Source: Lepus europaeus
Lineage: Eukaryota > Chordata > Mammalia > Lagomorpha > Leporidae
NCBI RefSeq assembly: GCF_033115175.1
Contig: NC_084837.1
Location: 66,735,266-66,799,265, forward strand
Direction: 5' to 3'
Length of the DNA: 64,000 nt
Shown here piece by piece: positions 21,156 through 33,103 of the stretch. Under the pieces are notes generated by a model that did no database searches, was not told the origin of the DNA, and saw only the letters and a program-made list of their open reading frames with translations. Position 1 is the stretch's first letter. Each line of letters starts with the position of its first letter. Both the position numbers and the translations under genes were made by a program.

Positions 21156-22337
21156 TTCGTGGGTGAACTGTTTCTTATATAAACAGACTAAGAGTTTTAT
21201 GTCATCTAAGATGAACCTGCAAGATCCCTTAGAATCACAGTGCAGGAAAGGATTTCAGAGAACACAAAGTCTACTCCACTTGCTTCATGAGGAAATGAAG
21301 ACACTGAAAGAAGGTCTTGCCAAGGTAACCAAATAGGGGCCGAGCCAGAACTGGAACATGACTCTCTGCATTTTCCAGGCTAATTTTACCCCTCCCCCAC
21401 AAGGCATGTGCTACAGCTTTTGAGTCAGGTGTCTTAGTGCCCTTTAAATAAGCTAAATAGATCTGTAACTTTTGAATCGTCATTCATATAGTCATGCATC
21501 AAGTCTGCTGGTCTTAATACAGTTTGTGAATACTTATAAATGACATTTTTAAAGCTTCTTGTTAGAACTGTACTTTCTTCTGGAAGTACAGATCAGCTCT
21601 AGAATTAAAGAAAGTGTACACTTTTTTAAGCATTTGTCTCATTTGGGTATGTGTGAGCTCTGGTCCTGGACTTTTGTCCATTTCATATAACAAAATTTTA
21701 ACACTACTCTGGGTATCAGCATTTGGGAGTTATATTTTTCCATATGGTAATGTTTCTTTATTTATATTCACATCTGTGGTTGAGCCCTTCTGAACTTGTA
21801 GATTTAAAAAACTAAATATTAATTATCTTTTCCTGAAGCATATTAAACATTATTTCTCCTGAATACTTTATCTTCATCACATTCTGTTTCTTACATAGAA
21901 ATCACATCTGTCTGTAGATTTGTAATCAGTTATTAAGATTACATAAATTTACTGCAAGTTGTATACGTTGGGATTCTTTTGGAAAAGACTATTCAGTATT
22001 TTTCCAACATGTATATTACTTATATGTTAACACAGTAAATAAAAAGCAATATTGGCCAAACAAAAGTGATTATATCTTTGTATATATATAGAAAGAGCCA
22101 AATGTAATATATATCATTGAAATATTGCCAGAAACATTAAGATCAGTCGATAACAGGTCTTTCAGGAATTGGAAGAATATGAAGAAATAAAATATGTAAA
22201 GATAAACTTTATTAAGAGTTTGTTGCCTTAATGGGAAGTTTAAAAAGCAGTATCATTTTAGTTATGGCTCCTGTAAACTATTTCTTTTTACTTGCTTTAG
22301 TACATTTGGTGAATATTGTCTCTGGTTCCCATCTAAT
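21156..22337. other. Intergenic, AT-rich, no gene seen
   Basis: About 21230-21430 looks MIR-like (ATGAGGAAATGAAGACACTG...). The rest shows no exon, RNA gene or recognisable repeat. Confidence 0.5.
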
Positions 22338-22348
22338 AGAAAACATTC

Positions 22349-22772
22349 GGCCGGCGCCATCGCTCAACAGGCTAATCCTCCACTTTGCGGCGCTGGCATA
22401 CTGGCAATCTCACTGCTGGATAGAAAAGATAAAATATCATTATATCAGCCGGCGCTGTGGCTTAACAGGCTAATCCTCCACCTTGAGGCGCCGGCACACG
22501 GGGTTCTAGTCCCGGTCAGGGTGCCGGATTCTATCCCTGTTGCCCCTCTTCCAGGCCAGCTCTCTGCTATGGCCCAGGGATGGCCCAAGTCCTTGGGCCC
22601 TGCACCCGCATGGGAGACCAGGAGAAGCACCTGGCTCCTGGCTTTGGATCAGCTTGATGCGCCGGCCGCAGCGGCCATTGGAGGGTGAACCAACGACAAA
22701 AAAGGAAGACCTTTCTCTCTGTCTCTCTCTCTCTATCCACTCTGCCTGTCAAAAAAAGAAAAAAGAAAAAAA
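22349..22772 (+). mobile_element. Chimeric C-type SINE with transduced flank
   Basis: Three parts in one insertion: a 56-bp SINE head (22349-22404), 43 bp of non-SINE sequence (22405-22447), and a full SINE from 22448. The middle 43 bp match the 5' flank of the SINE at 11310 (11267-11309) at 42 of 43 positions. One duplication, AGAAAACATTC (22338-22348 and 22773-22783), encloses all three parts. Confidence 0.93.
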
Positions 22773-23679
22773 AGAAAACATTCTCTTCACCTTCAGAATT
22801 TTTGGTTATTTCTCTGCCTTTTTGCAATCATCTCTTCTGATGCTTCCTGCTATCAAACATAGTTGTTTTACATACTCTTTAATTTACTGTTTAATTCTTA
22901 TTACACCTTCTTTGTTGCCAGATTATTTTTCTTTCTAGCTTTTGGTAGGGTTTTGTGTAATTAGATAATTCTTGAGTTATTGGCTAAGACTGCCAGTTAT
23001 TTCTAAATACGTGTTTCCCTTTTCTTCTGTGATGATAAAACCCCTCCCACCTTCTATGTGGGAGCATACTACCTGGAATAAAGACTGTATTTTCAGTCTC
23101 CCTCAGAATCAGCTATGGCTGTCACAGTGTTTTGGCCAATGGATGTATAGCAGAAATGACATCAGGGAACTTTCTCAAAGGCACTTGGCATGTAGACTTT
23201 GTCTCCATTTCCTTCTACCCCCACCATTTCTGTCTTCTCTCAGCCTGTTGCATAGAATGTGGATGTGATAGCCACCATCTTGAACCATAAGAGCATGAGC
23301 CATACCCAAGGATTGAAAGGCAGTAGACTGAAAGGAGCCTGGACTCTGAAGGACACTGTGGAGAAATCGGCCAGCCCGGTTCTGGACCCTGCCTCCAGAC
23401 TTGTGTGTGACAGAAGTACACTCCCGTTTCCAGTCACTGGTATTTTGTGTCTGTTGCTGCCAAACTGATCATAATGAAGGCGTAAGGCTAGATTATTGAC
23501 CATGTTCTTTGGGACAGAATTGTGTGGAAGACACTAGTTATTTGTATCTGTAGAGTGTTGACAGATCTGTGACCTTGAAGTTACGTAGATAACCTTAGTG
23601 ACATCACATGTTAGAGTTATAGCATCTTTTGTAAAACAAACAAAAAAAAAATAGTTCTGTGAAATGGAGTTTTTGGTGA

Positions 23680-23755
23680 AGCAGTCAGGATTCGAACCAG
23701 CACCCACATGGGATAAAGGAACTGCAAACAAAGGCTTAACCTTCTACACCTGCTT
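23680..23755 (-). mobile_element. Partial SINE, minus orientation
   Basis: Only the reversed head half survives (GGATTCGAACCAGCACCCAC ... GCTTAACC). Confidence 0.65.
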
Positions 23756-23787
23756 TATACATTCTTAATGCTGTTGTTTGCAGTTCA

Positions 23788-24112
23788 AAATTTTTAATTT
23801 TTTTTTATTTGACAGGCAGAGTTAGACAGTGAGAGAGACAGAGAGAAAGGTCTTCCTTCCATTGGTTCACCCCCTAAATGGCTGCCACGGCTGGCACGCT
23901 GTGCTGATGTAAAGCCAGGAGCCAGGTGCTTCCTCCTGGTCTCCCTTGTGGGTGCAGGGGCCCAAGCACCTGGGCCATCCTCCACTGCCTTCCTGGGCCA
24001 CAGCAGAGAGCTGGACTGGAAGAGGAGCAACCGGAACTAGAACCCAGCACTCATATGGGATGCCGGCGCTGCAGGTGGAGGATTAACTAAGTGAGCCACA
24101 GTGCCGGCCCCC
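23788..24112 (-). mobile_element. C-type SINE, minus orientation
   Basis: TTTATTTGACAGGCAGAGTTAG ... GAGCCACAGTGCCGGCCC. Confidence 0.93.
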
Positions 24113-24534
24113 ACAATTTTTTAAATTTTATTGAAGTCCAATTTATGTTTTCTTTGCTTGGTTATGCTTTCAGTTTTGTACTTAAGAAGCTTTTGTCTAA
24201 CCCCAAATCATGTAGATTACTCCTACATTTTCTTCCAAAAGTTTTATAGTTTTAATTTTTACATCAAGGTTTATGATTCATTTCAATTAATTGTAATATA
24301 TGGTGTGAGGTGGGTGTCCAAATTCATTCTTTGGCATGTGAATATCTGGGTGGTCCAATCCCATGTGTTGAAAAAAAAATTATGCTTTCCCCCATTGAAT
24401 TGTCCTAGCAGAAATAATTATTTTAAAATTTATTTTTAAACTATGCATGGTAAAAACAAAACAAAAAAAAGCTATGCATGGTATGCTCTCATAAAAATTA
24501 ATCATATAAATAAATATTTAAAAAGCTAAAAACT

Positions 24535-24858
24535 GACCGGCACTGCGGCTTACTAGGCTAATCCTCCACCTGCGGCGCCGGCACCCCTGGTTCTAGTCCC
24601 GGTCGGGACGCCAGATTCTGTCCCGGTTGCCCCACTTCCAGGCCAGCTCTCTGCTGTGGCCCGGGAGTGCAGTGGAGGATGGCCCAAGTCCTTGGGCCCT
24701 GCACCCCAAGGGAGACCAGGAGAAGCACTTGGCTCCTGCCTTTGGATCAGTGCAATGCGCTGGCCACAGCCCGCTGGCCGCAGCAGCCATTGGAGGGTGA
24801 ACCAACGGCAAAGGAAGACCTTTCTCTCTGTCTCTCTCTCACTATCCACTCTGCCTGT

Positions 24859-24888
<30 letters not shown>
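24535..24888 (+). mobile_element. Young C-type SINE
   Basis: 15-bp duplication AAAAAGCTAAAAACT at 24520-24534 and 24889-24903. About 30-nt A tail. Carries an internal duplication (CGCTGGCCACAGCCCGCTGG), also seen in the copy at 35740. Confidence 0.96.
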
Positions 24889-24897
<9 letters not shown>

Positions 24898-24942
24898 AAA
24901 ACTATTAGAATTCTTCCTTCAAAGATAATAATTAATACTATA

Positions 24943-25246
24943 GGGGCCAGTGCTGTGGCGCAGTGGGTTAACGCCCTGGCCTGAAGCACTGGCATCCTAT
25001 ATGGGCGCTGGTTCTAGTCCTGGCTGCTCCGCTTCTGATCCAGCTTTCTGCTATGGCCTGGGAAAGCAATAAAAGAGCCTAAGTCCTTGGGCCAGAAGCT
25101 CCTGGCTCCTGGCTCCTGGCTTCAGATCAGCACAGCTCCTGCCGTTGTGGCCGTCTGGGGATTGAACCAGAAGACCTCTCTTTCTTTCTGCCTCTCCCTT
25201 CCCTGTGTAACTTTGACTTTCAAATAAATAAATAAACCTAAAAAAA
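24943..25246 (+). mobile_element. C-type SINE
   Basis: Head GGGGCCAGTGCTGTGGCGCAG. Internal deletion around the promoter-distal body. Tail AAATAAATAAACCTAAAAAA. Confidence 0.9.
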
Positions 25247-25619
25247 ATACTATAAATAAGTGGTCTGGAATAAATGATTTCCAAATGAGCTTCTAGATCT
25301 ATGAATCTGTAAAATTTGACTAGTAACAAATAATTCTTGGAATTAGCATAATTTTCTATTTAGTATGAGTGATTGCCTGAAGTACTCAAATGAAAGGCCT
25401 CATTCTGGATGTCAGGTGAAACCATCTGAAACTATTAATGGTTGTATCACAAACTACAGGCCTTTACTGGAATACCCTATCTGGTTTTTCCTGTTTATTT
25501 TACATCCTGCATTATGCCAAAGCAAACAACCTCCTTAATGATACTGGACTGTACCCTTTGTATTGGAGAGGACATCATATGGCAGAAGCAGTAAAGGCAC
25601 GGCCAACAGCACAGAGTCA

Positions 25620-25695
25620 GCCTGTCTTGATTTAAATTCCAACTATAGCACTTAACTAACTTGTGATCTTGAACCAGCTTCTTAACATGTCTGTA

Positions 25696-25733
<38 letters not shown>

Positions 25734-25900
25734 AAATGGGGATCATAATGCCAAAATTACAGGGAAGTTGTGAGGAAGGGAAGAATGACAATGCATGGAC
25801 AATGATTAGGACAATACCTGACAAGTACTCAATAACAAAGCTGTGCAGTTTCATTATTATTTGCATATCTTGGTTCTTGTCACATAGTAGGTGATGAACA
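25620..25900 (-). mobile_element. MIR-like element carrying a long poly(T)
   Basis: Reverse MIR features (CTTGTGATCTTGAACCAGCTTC, ...GACAATACCTGACAAGTACTCAATAA). A run of about 32 T at 25700-25731 sits where MIR normally has a short CTCAGTTT tract. Confidence 0.6.
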
Positions 25901-26033
25901 GTCTAGCTAGGACTTTTTAAATTTAAATAGGTTGTTGAGTATGAGGGAATTGGATGGAGTTGGGGAGTTTTGCACTTCTGTAAGACAAAGAGAATTTATG
26001 GCAGCTCCATTTTCCCCTTAAAGAGTTGGAAGA

Positions 26034-26350
26034 GGAGGTAGTGTTGTGGCACAACTGGTTAAGCTGCCACCTGTAACACCAGCATCCCATAGGAACATCA
26101 ATTTGAGTCCCAGTCATTTTACTTCCAATCCAACTTCCTACCAATGCACCTGGGAAGGCAGCAGAAGATGGCCCAAGTACTTGGGCACCTGCCATCCACA
26201 TGGGAGACCTGGAAGGAGTTCTAGGCTCCTGGCTTTGTCTTGGTCCAGCTCCAGCCATTGTAGCCACTTGAGGAATGAACTATTGGATAGAAGATCATTT
26301 TCTATTTCTCTCTATATATCTTCTCCTATCTCTCACTATCTTCCAAATAA
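26034..26350 (+). mobile_element. Old C-type SINE
   Basis: Head GGAGGTAGTGTTGTGGCACAA, decayed B box (ATTTGAGTCCC), tail TTCCAAATAAGG. Confidence 0.8.
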
Positions 26351-26449
26351 GGAAATACCTCTCACTAAAACTGGCACACACAAGAAAAAGGAGATCTGAA
26401 TAGCCCTGAAACTAAAAAATAATGAATGTATAATATTAAATCTCTTCCT

Positions 26450-26635
26450 TTAGCTTCATGAATTATGAGCTTTGTAATCTTGATGAGCTATGTAACCTGT
26501 TTCCCCATGAGAAAAATGAAGATAGTAACATGATGACATGGGTACTATTTGGAGATTAAGTGAGACAGTATCTATAAAAGTGCTTTGCACAGGGTCTAGC
26601 ACACGCTCAGTGCATGCTAGCCATTATCAGTCACC
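26450..26635 (-). mobile_element. MIR element, minus orientation
   Basis: GTAACCTGTTTCCCCATGAG, GGAGATTAAGTGAGACAGTA, and GCACAGGGTCTAGCACACGCTCAGTG mirror the MIR reverse consensus. Confidence 0.75.
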
Positions 26636-26639
26636 TTTA

Positions 26640-27850
26640 TGGCTCTGGGTGTGTGTCACCGAGTGCAACAGCTGTGTTCTTCAGGCACCATGATCTGAGA
26701 GGTAAAATGGCTTGGCCTATTTTTGTTCTGAAAAGAAAGTGCTTGGGGCAATAGATGCATCTGAAATTTAAAAAGAGAATAAAACCTGTTTTGTCCTGAA
26801 ATCAGATTTTCTCTGCTTTCCTTTTGCACACCTGACCTAATGCCAGCCTTGGAATTTTCCCCACTGCTGTGGTTGCAACTTTTGTCTTGTGTGCAGAACC
26901 ACTTTTACAACTTCAGCCCTAGATCCTGACCACAGTGGCTTGCAGTCAGCTATTACCTGTAATTTATACCCCAACTCTGACCATCGCTGTCTCCATTTGC
27001 CTTCTGTCTCCCACCCTGGACTGATTTTCCAGGCGAAGGTTTCACTTCCTGTTGGCTGCTCCCCTGATCTCTGGAGCCTGCAGTACTCACTAGCCAGGTG
27101 ACCGCCCGCCTCCTTGTGTCACGTGTGTGATCTTTCCCCATGCTCTCTGTCACCCTGGGGCTCTGCTCACATCTGCTGCATCATATTCCTGATCAGAGGG
27201 CTCTCCCTCCCTCAAGTCTTCACCCCGTCACCATAAAGCACCTGGCACAGTCCTACTTCTCTCCTGGAATGGCCAACTTCACAGCTTCCTCTGGACGGCA
27301 TTACGAACTTAAACAAGGCGATCTGCCAGCTGTGGAGCCCTCCCCTCTTTTAATGCGGTTTCTTTCCCTGCTGCCTCTTGTGTTTCTTCTGCTCTGTCCT
27401 TTAGAGTCCACTTCCTTGTCCTAATTAGTCTTCAGCACACCTCCTCTGCATTATTTCTTCCTCACTTGTCAGGTTTTGAAAAGGTCTTTCATTCCCTCTG
27501 GTCCAATCCTTCCTTCAAACATCAATTAAAGACTGCACTGGCAATAAGAGAGATGGGCAAACCAAGGAAATCCAAGAATAGGGATTCCTCTGGTCCCCAA
27601 GATGCCACCAGGAATTTCAGCGGCAGAAGTTCTTGGATTTTCACTTTGCTGCAGGGCCATTTATTTACAAGCCTCAATGACTTGGACTTCACTTACTGGG
27701 GGAGTTCTCCATCCTTCCTGGATTCCTCAGCCTCTATTCTGTATCTTTCTTTCACCTCATCATTTTTTTCTTACTTACTGTGTCTGCTTCCTTGTAGCTT
27801 AGCTGTACTCAATAATCGAAACTTGCTTCTGACTCCATCTCTTCCTTCCT
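26640..27850. other. Intergenic, moderately GC, unassigned
   Basis: Several short open frames but no start context, splice signal or family resemblance that supports a gene. No repeat recognised. Confidence 0.4.
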
Positions 27851-27854
27851 TGTA

Positions 27855-28645
27855 TTAGTTCATTTTTCTTTGTTATAATAAAATATCTAAGACTGGGTAA
27901 GAGAAAGAGAAGAGGTTTATTTAGCTCACAGTTTTGGAAGCTGGAAGTCCAAACACCATGGCATCATTTCTGGTGAGGGCCCACTGGCTGCATCACATCA
28001 TGATGGAAGGCATCATGGCAGGAGCCCATGCCAGAGGGAGAGATTACATGAGCAGACAGGAAGCCAGAGACTAGTTTGGATCCAGCTTGCTTGTTTATAA
28101 GAATTTACTCTTGCAAGAACTAGCTGGGGTCCCCTAAGAACCACCTCAGACTTTTCCAAGGGCAGCATGCTCAGTGACCTAACCATCTTCCACTAAGCCT
28201 TAGCTCTTTAAAGAGTCCACCTGGGGGCTGGCACTGTGGCATAGTGGGTTAAACCGTTGCCTACAGTGCCAGCATCTCATATGGGTGCCGGTTCGAGTCC
28301 CAGCTACTCCACTTCTGATCCAGCTCTGCTATTGCCTGGGAAAGCAGTAGAAGATGGCCCAAGTCCTTGGGCTTCTTCACCCATGTAGGAGATCCGGAGG
28401 AAACTCCTGGCTTCGGATTGGCACAGCTCCGGCCATTGTGGCCCATTGGGGAGTGAACCAGCAGATGGAAGACCTCTCTCTCTCTGCCTCTCCTTCTCTC
28501 TCCGTGTAACTCTGACTTTCAAATAAATAAATAAATCTTTAAAAATAAATAAATAAAGATTCTATCATCTGAATACCATCACATGAGGATCAATCTTCCA
28601 ATATGTGGATCCTTGGGGTACAGACCACCTCCAAATCATAGCATC
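27855..28645 (-). mobile_element. MaLR-like (MLT1/MST type) LTR relic, split by a SINE
   Basis: The reversed LTR text is recognisable: TAGTTCATTTTTCTTTGTTATAA, AGACTGGGTAAGAGAAAGAG, GGTTTATTTAGCTCACAGTTTTGG, GGTGAGGGCCC, and after the SINE, CTGAATACCATCACATGAGGAT. Subfamily not determined. Confidence 0.6.
28223..28555 (+). mobile_element. C-type SINE nested in the LTR relic
   Basis: Head GGGGGCTGGCACTGTGGCATAG, tail AAATAAATAAATC plus a second AAATAAATAAA block. Confidence 0.92.
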
Positions 28646-28852
28646 CTTCCTCATGTCTTGTTAGCTCCACTTCTAATTTCCTTATTAATTCCCATTTCAG
28701 ATTCTAGAGAGCAACCTTTCTATTTAATTTTTTTAAGGAAATATTCCATCAGTTTGAATCCTGGTCAGCTAAAATCCTTTCACAATGTGGTGACTCAGGA
28801 TGAGTTTTTTTCTTTTTAAAAAAGATATATTTGAAAGAGAGAAATAGAGATA

Positions 28853-29507
28853 GACAGCCCTTAAGGCATTCGGATCTGGCTGAAGAACCCATGAGAGTAT
28901 TTTAGGCATGGAAAGCCAAGACACTCTGGAAAAAAAAAAAAAAAAAGGACCTAAATGAAAGATCTCTGCGAGTGAGATCCCAGTAGAAAGAACGGGCCAT
29001 CAAAGAAGGAGGTACCTTTCTCTGAAGGGAGGAGAGAACTTCCACTTTGACTAGGACCCTGTAGGAATAAGATCAAAGTCAGCGAACCCTAAAGGCTTCC
29101 ATAGCCTTGGCAACTCATGACAAGAGCCTAGGGAGATTACTGACGCCATAAACAAGAGTGTCAATTTGCTAAGTCAACAACAGTAGTCACTGTGGTCTTT
29201 CTCTCCATGTAGGATCTCTGTCCTTAATGTGTTGTCCATTGTGAAGTAATGCTATAACTAGTACTAAAACAGTATTTTTACACTTTGTGTTTCTGTGTGG
29301 GTGCAAACTGATTAAATCTTTACTTAATATATACTAAATTGATCTTCTGTATATAAAGATAATTGAAAATGAATCTTGATACGAATGGAATGGGAGAGGG
29401 AGTGGGAGATGGGAGGGTTGTGAGTGGGAGGAAAGTTATGGGGGGGAAAAGCCATTGTAATCCATAAACTGTACTTTGGAAATTTATATTTACTAAATAA
29501 AAGTTAA

Positions 29508-29511
<4 letters not shown>
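28853..29511 (+). mobile_element. 5'-truncated LINE-1 3' end (rabbit type)
   Basis: Same 3'UTR as the L1 at 800-3086 but on + and with only one copy of the module that is doubled there. Ends GTACTTTGGAAATTTATATT TACTAAATAAAAG. 5' end by truncation at about 28853. Confidence 0.9.

Positions 29512-29591
<80 letters not shown>
29512..29591. repeat. Compound (AT)n-(GA)n microsatellite
   Basis: About 39 bp of AT repeats grown from the L1 tail, directly followed by about 40 bp of AG/GA from the reversed SINE CT segment. Confidence 0.95.
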
Positions 29592-29594
<3 letters not shown>

Positions 29595-29849
29595 GGATAT
29601 TCCATCCTCTGGTTCACCCCCCAAATGGCCACAACAGCTGAGGATGAGCCAGGCTGAAACCAGGAGCCAGGAGCCCCATCCAGGTCTCCCACATGCACTT
29701 GGGCCACCATCTGCTGCCTTCCCTGGAACACCAGCAGGAAGCTAGATCAGAAACAGAGCAGCCAGGACTCCAAACAACATTGTGATATGGGATGCCAGTG
29801 TCCCAAGCAGCAGCTTAACCTGCTCATCCCACTACCTTCCTTTTTAGAA

Positions 29850-30670
29850 AGAACTTTCTGCACTAAGCTGCATCAATAATTACTGGGGAGACTCTGGGTT
29901 TGCCCGACATTGGGGCATCAAGTGCCCACACATGGTTCCGTCGACTGGAGACCAGCATGGTTGCTGCCAGTCACCCTCAGCAGCGGCTGTGGGCACACCG
30001 TGCTCGGGATGCTACTTCCAGGACACTGTCGCTTACAGCATTTAATCCCTACAGCGACTTTGACAACAGACATCCTCCTATGCTCTACGGATGAAGAAAC
30101 TGAGGAACACAATGGTTAGCCAAGGCAAAGTCGGCGTGTGATCCCAAATCTGCCATCAGAAATCACAAGGGATCGTAAGTGAATTCTCCTGGGAGTGGGT
30201 AGGAGGTGGACATCACTCAATAGGACAAAGCAAAACCAGGAAATGAACTGCACAGAAAGACGCTTCTACAGGGTCATCGTAATAAGAATTCCGAGTGACA
30301 GTGGGAGAAGTGCGCTGGGAAGGAAAGGAGGGGGTGGAAGTCTGGGACGCTGGGCTGCCTTTCTGGAGACAGCGAAACCGTGGAAGGGAAGAAAGGGAGT
30401 GACGCGCTAGGCAAGGAGGGGAGGAGGAGTTTCACCAACAAGAACTTTTCTCTAAAACATGAGATTAAGAACCAGAAGGGAATCTTATAAAAATTAAATC
30501 ATCTCATCATGTAGTTTGTTTTCTTCAAAAGGGGTAAGTGCCACAATTCGGTAAATCTGAGAAATCATCATTTAGCTGCCACCCCAAAAGCCTGAACCCT
30601 CCAAAGCTTCTTCTACCTCCCCCGCTCCTGGCTATATAACTTGGCTAGACTAGGATAGGCCAAAAAGATC
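29850..30670. other. Intergenic, mostly unassigned
   Basis: About 30050-30165 is MIR-like on + (GGATGAAGAAACTGAGGAAC). No gene evidence elsewhere. Confidence 0.5.
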
Positions 30671-30676
30671 TCTCTA

Positions 30677-30972
30677 GGGGCTAGCATGATGGCACAGCAG
30701 GCTAAGCCACTGCCTGTGATGCCGGCATCTCATATGGGAGTGTCAGTTATAGTCCTGACTGCTCTGCTTCCAATCCAGCTCCCTGCTAAGGCACCTGGGA
30801 AACAGCAGATGATGGCTCAAGTACTTGAAACCCTGCCTGGAGTTCCTGGTTCCAGGGCTCTGTCTGGCCCAGCAACAGCTGTTGAGGCCATTTGGGGATT
30901 GAATTAGCAGGCAGAAAATCTGTCTCTCCTTCTTGGTGTCACTCTTTCAAATAAATAAGTGAATCTACAAAA
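30677..30972 (+). mobile_element. Old C-type SINE
   Basis: Head GGGGCTAGCATGATGGCACAGC; tail TTTCAAATAAATAAGTG. Confidence 0.88.
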
Positions 30973-31399
30973 TAAAATAAAGATGGTTCTACATCAGCAA
31001 CTCTGAGGTGCTAGAAGTGAGGTGGCGAGGGTCTCAGCCCTGAAGTTTTCAGATTTCCATCAATCCACTCTAAGGGGTTGGGATGGATGTGCCTGTTGGT
31101 TCTTCAGCGCCTCCCCTTCCTGTGGTCAAAGTTGTGGACATCAAATATCACCACAAGGTTTCTCAGGGAGCATGCAACCTTGACAATGGGGGGGGGGGGT
31201 GCTAGAAGATTCCAATGGTTGATGCTACCATGTCTGTTATTGGGATGTCCCCACTGTTGGCATGGGCACCCCATGCTCTTCATCAGGGACTGTCTTTCAG
31301 GATGGTTTTGGAGACTGAGTACTGATGGAACGAGGACAGAAGCCTCAGCCATTCTTGCCCATTGCCCAAAAGATAGATAAACGTTGGAATGTAGTGCTT

Positions 31400-31780
31400 G
31401 CCCTTGAATCTCAATTGGGTCTCACACCCTATTGCCTTCATACCCCACCCAGCATTCTCTTCCAGGTACCCAAGGCCTCACCCAGTTCCAGGAATTCCCC
31501 TCTGCCTGCTGCCTCCGGCCCTCACCCCCATCCCTAGCCCTCCTTAAAAAGGCCCAGCCCCTGGGGGTCGGGGCCTTCTGCCACGTGCTCCATGGATGTG
31601 CGTATGGGCAGTTGGTCACCCACCTCTGTGGATTTATTTTCTCTGAATAAGTTCGGTCTGGCTGTAAATTCAGATGCTGCCTCCTCTCTATTCTACACCT
31701 CTTTTTCTAACATTTTGGTGCCCCACGAGAGGAGGCACCAATCTACAACTCTTTTCCTAACAAGCACCTTTGCTGCCACC
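31400..31780 (+). mobile_element. Possible retroviral LTR end with primer-site-like motif
   Basis: A TATA-like TTAAAAAGG at about 31543, AATAAG at about 31645, then a U5-like stretch ending CTAACA followed by TTTTGGTGCCCCACGAGAGG, which looks like an LTR/primer-binding-site junction. No internal retroviral genes follow on this strand. A hairpin and a direct repeat overlap the junction. Tentative. Confidence 0.35.
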
Positions 31781-32039
31781 ACATGTTTTTTCTATGCTAT
31801 CGTGCAATTGATTTGCTTAAATTTAAATTAATCCAATCCAGTCTATATTTCCCAGAGATGACAACACAGCCACCTTAATTTGATATGGATGTTCTTGAGA
31901 CTCCATTACACAGTCAAAAATAATGCCTTTGGCTGTATCATTTCTGCTGGTGTCTGACCTCATCCCTTTTATTTGATTCTAACTGATTTTATTCTAAATT
32001 TGGGGTACAAATTGTATAAATACTATCTCATTAACCACA

Positions 32040-32165
32040 AATGGGTATCATGAAGCAGTTAGTAATATATTTTAGAGCTGAAAAAAAAAAAAAACTGACA
32101 CAAAGAGGTTTGGTAACTTGTCCAAAATCACATGACTGGTAACTTGTAAGAATCCTAATTTCATG
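32040..32165 (+). mobile_element. MIR-like element
   Basis: GAGGTTTGGTAACTTGTCCAAAATCACATGACT corresponds to the MIR core. An A run at 32082-32094 interrupts it. Confidence 0.6.
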
Positions 32166-32585
32166 GGTATTGCCTGGGTAGAAACAGCTGTTGGGCCTAT
32201 GTAAGCCTTTCCTATCAAGAGAGCCAACCCCACTGGCACCAGCAAGGTGTGGAGAGGCGCAGTGTGATGGATGGGCACCTGTGCCATGCTGACGGAACAC
32301 ATTTGGCCAGAACACAAGATGCACCATGGCGCTTTCACCTGCCCTGTGTCGCCCAGATAACGGCTGGCAGAGAGGAAAAACGGTCCGTGAGAGCAATCTA
32401 TATGAGCCTCATCACATAAACCTCCCTTAGCCAGCTGGAGTGGCGTTCTTGGAGATGTATTAGTAAATTTAAATCTCGCGGCAGGCATGCCTGCCCCTGA
32501 CGGGTGCCTGGGGTCCAGCCCCAACCCCAGCCCCAAACACCATCTGTGTCTGAGCTGTACAGCCAAATGCCATGTTGCCTGGATT

Positions 32586-32627
32586 AGATATCTATCTATC
32601 TATCTACCTATCTATCTATCTATCTAT
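32586..32627. repeat. (TATC)n microsatellite
   Basis: About ten ATCT units with one ACCT variant. Confidence 0.95.
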
Positions 32628-33103
32628 AATGAGAGAGAGACAGAGAGAATGCTGCTGTTTTAAATAGCACACATAAGTGCAGTGGTGAGGACAATGAAAT
32701 GAGGGTTCCAGTGGTTTTTTCCCCCAAGGCAGATGGAGTATTTCTTGCCATGGCCTGGGGAGCCTCTGGCCCTCTCACTTAATCTCCATTTATCCTGTTG
32801 GCTTCTGTACCTGCTAGCACAGGCCTTGAGTGGGACACGACAGGGGCCTCTTGCTCTGGCATGCCACTTTGTGTTAGTGTTAGGAATCACAGGTGAGACT
32901 GGTCCTGCTGGCTGTGGCTGCCACATCATCTGACAGAAATGGTGCTCTCAGTGCTGGCTGGCTGGCCCAGGTGGGTGTGCCATTACAAGTCCCTGCTAGA
33001 CATTTTTCCATCCCTGGCTGAGGCTTGATGCTACTTTTGCTGCTTTTTACCTCTGGGATCTGCTTTTAAAGCCAACATTTTCCTATAACAGAATCATGAT
33101 TTG

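Larger units (their letters stand above)
28815..29842 (-). mobile_element. C-type SINE, minus, split by an L1 3' end
   Basis: The left part at 28815-28852 (AAAAAAGATATATTTGAAAGAG) and right part from about 29551 (GA run, then TTCCATCCTCTGGTTCACCC ... GCTTAACCTGCTCATCCCAC) make one old SINE once the nested L1 is removed. Confidence 0.75.
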
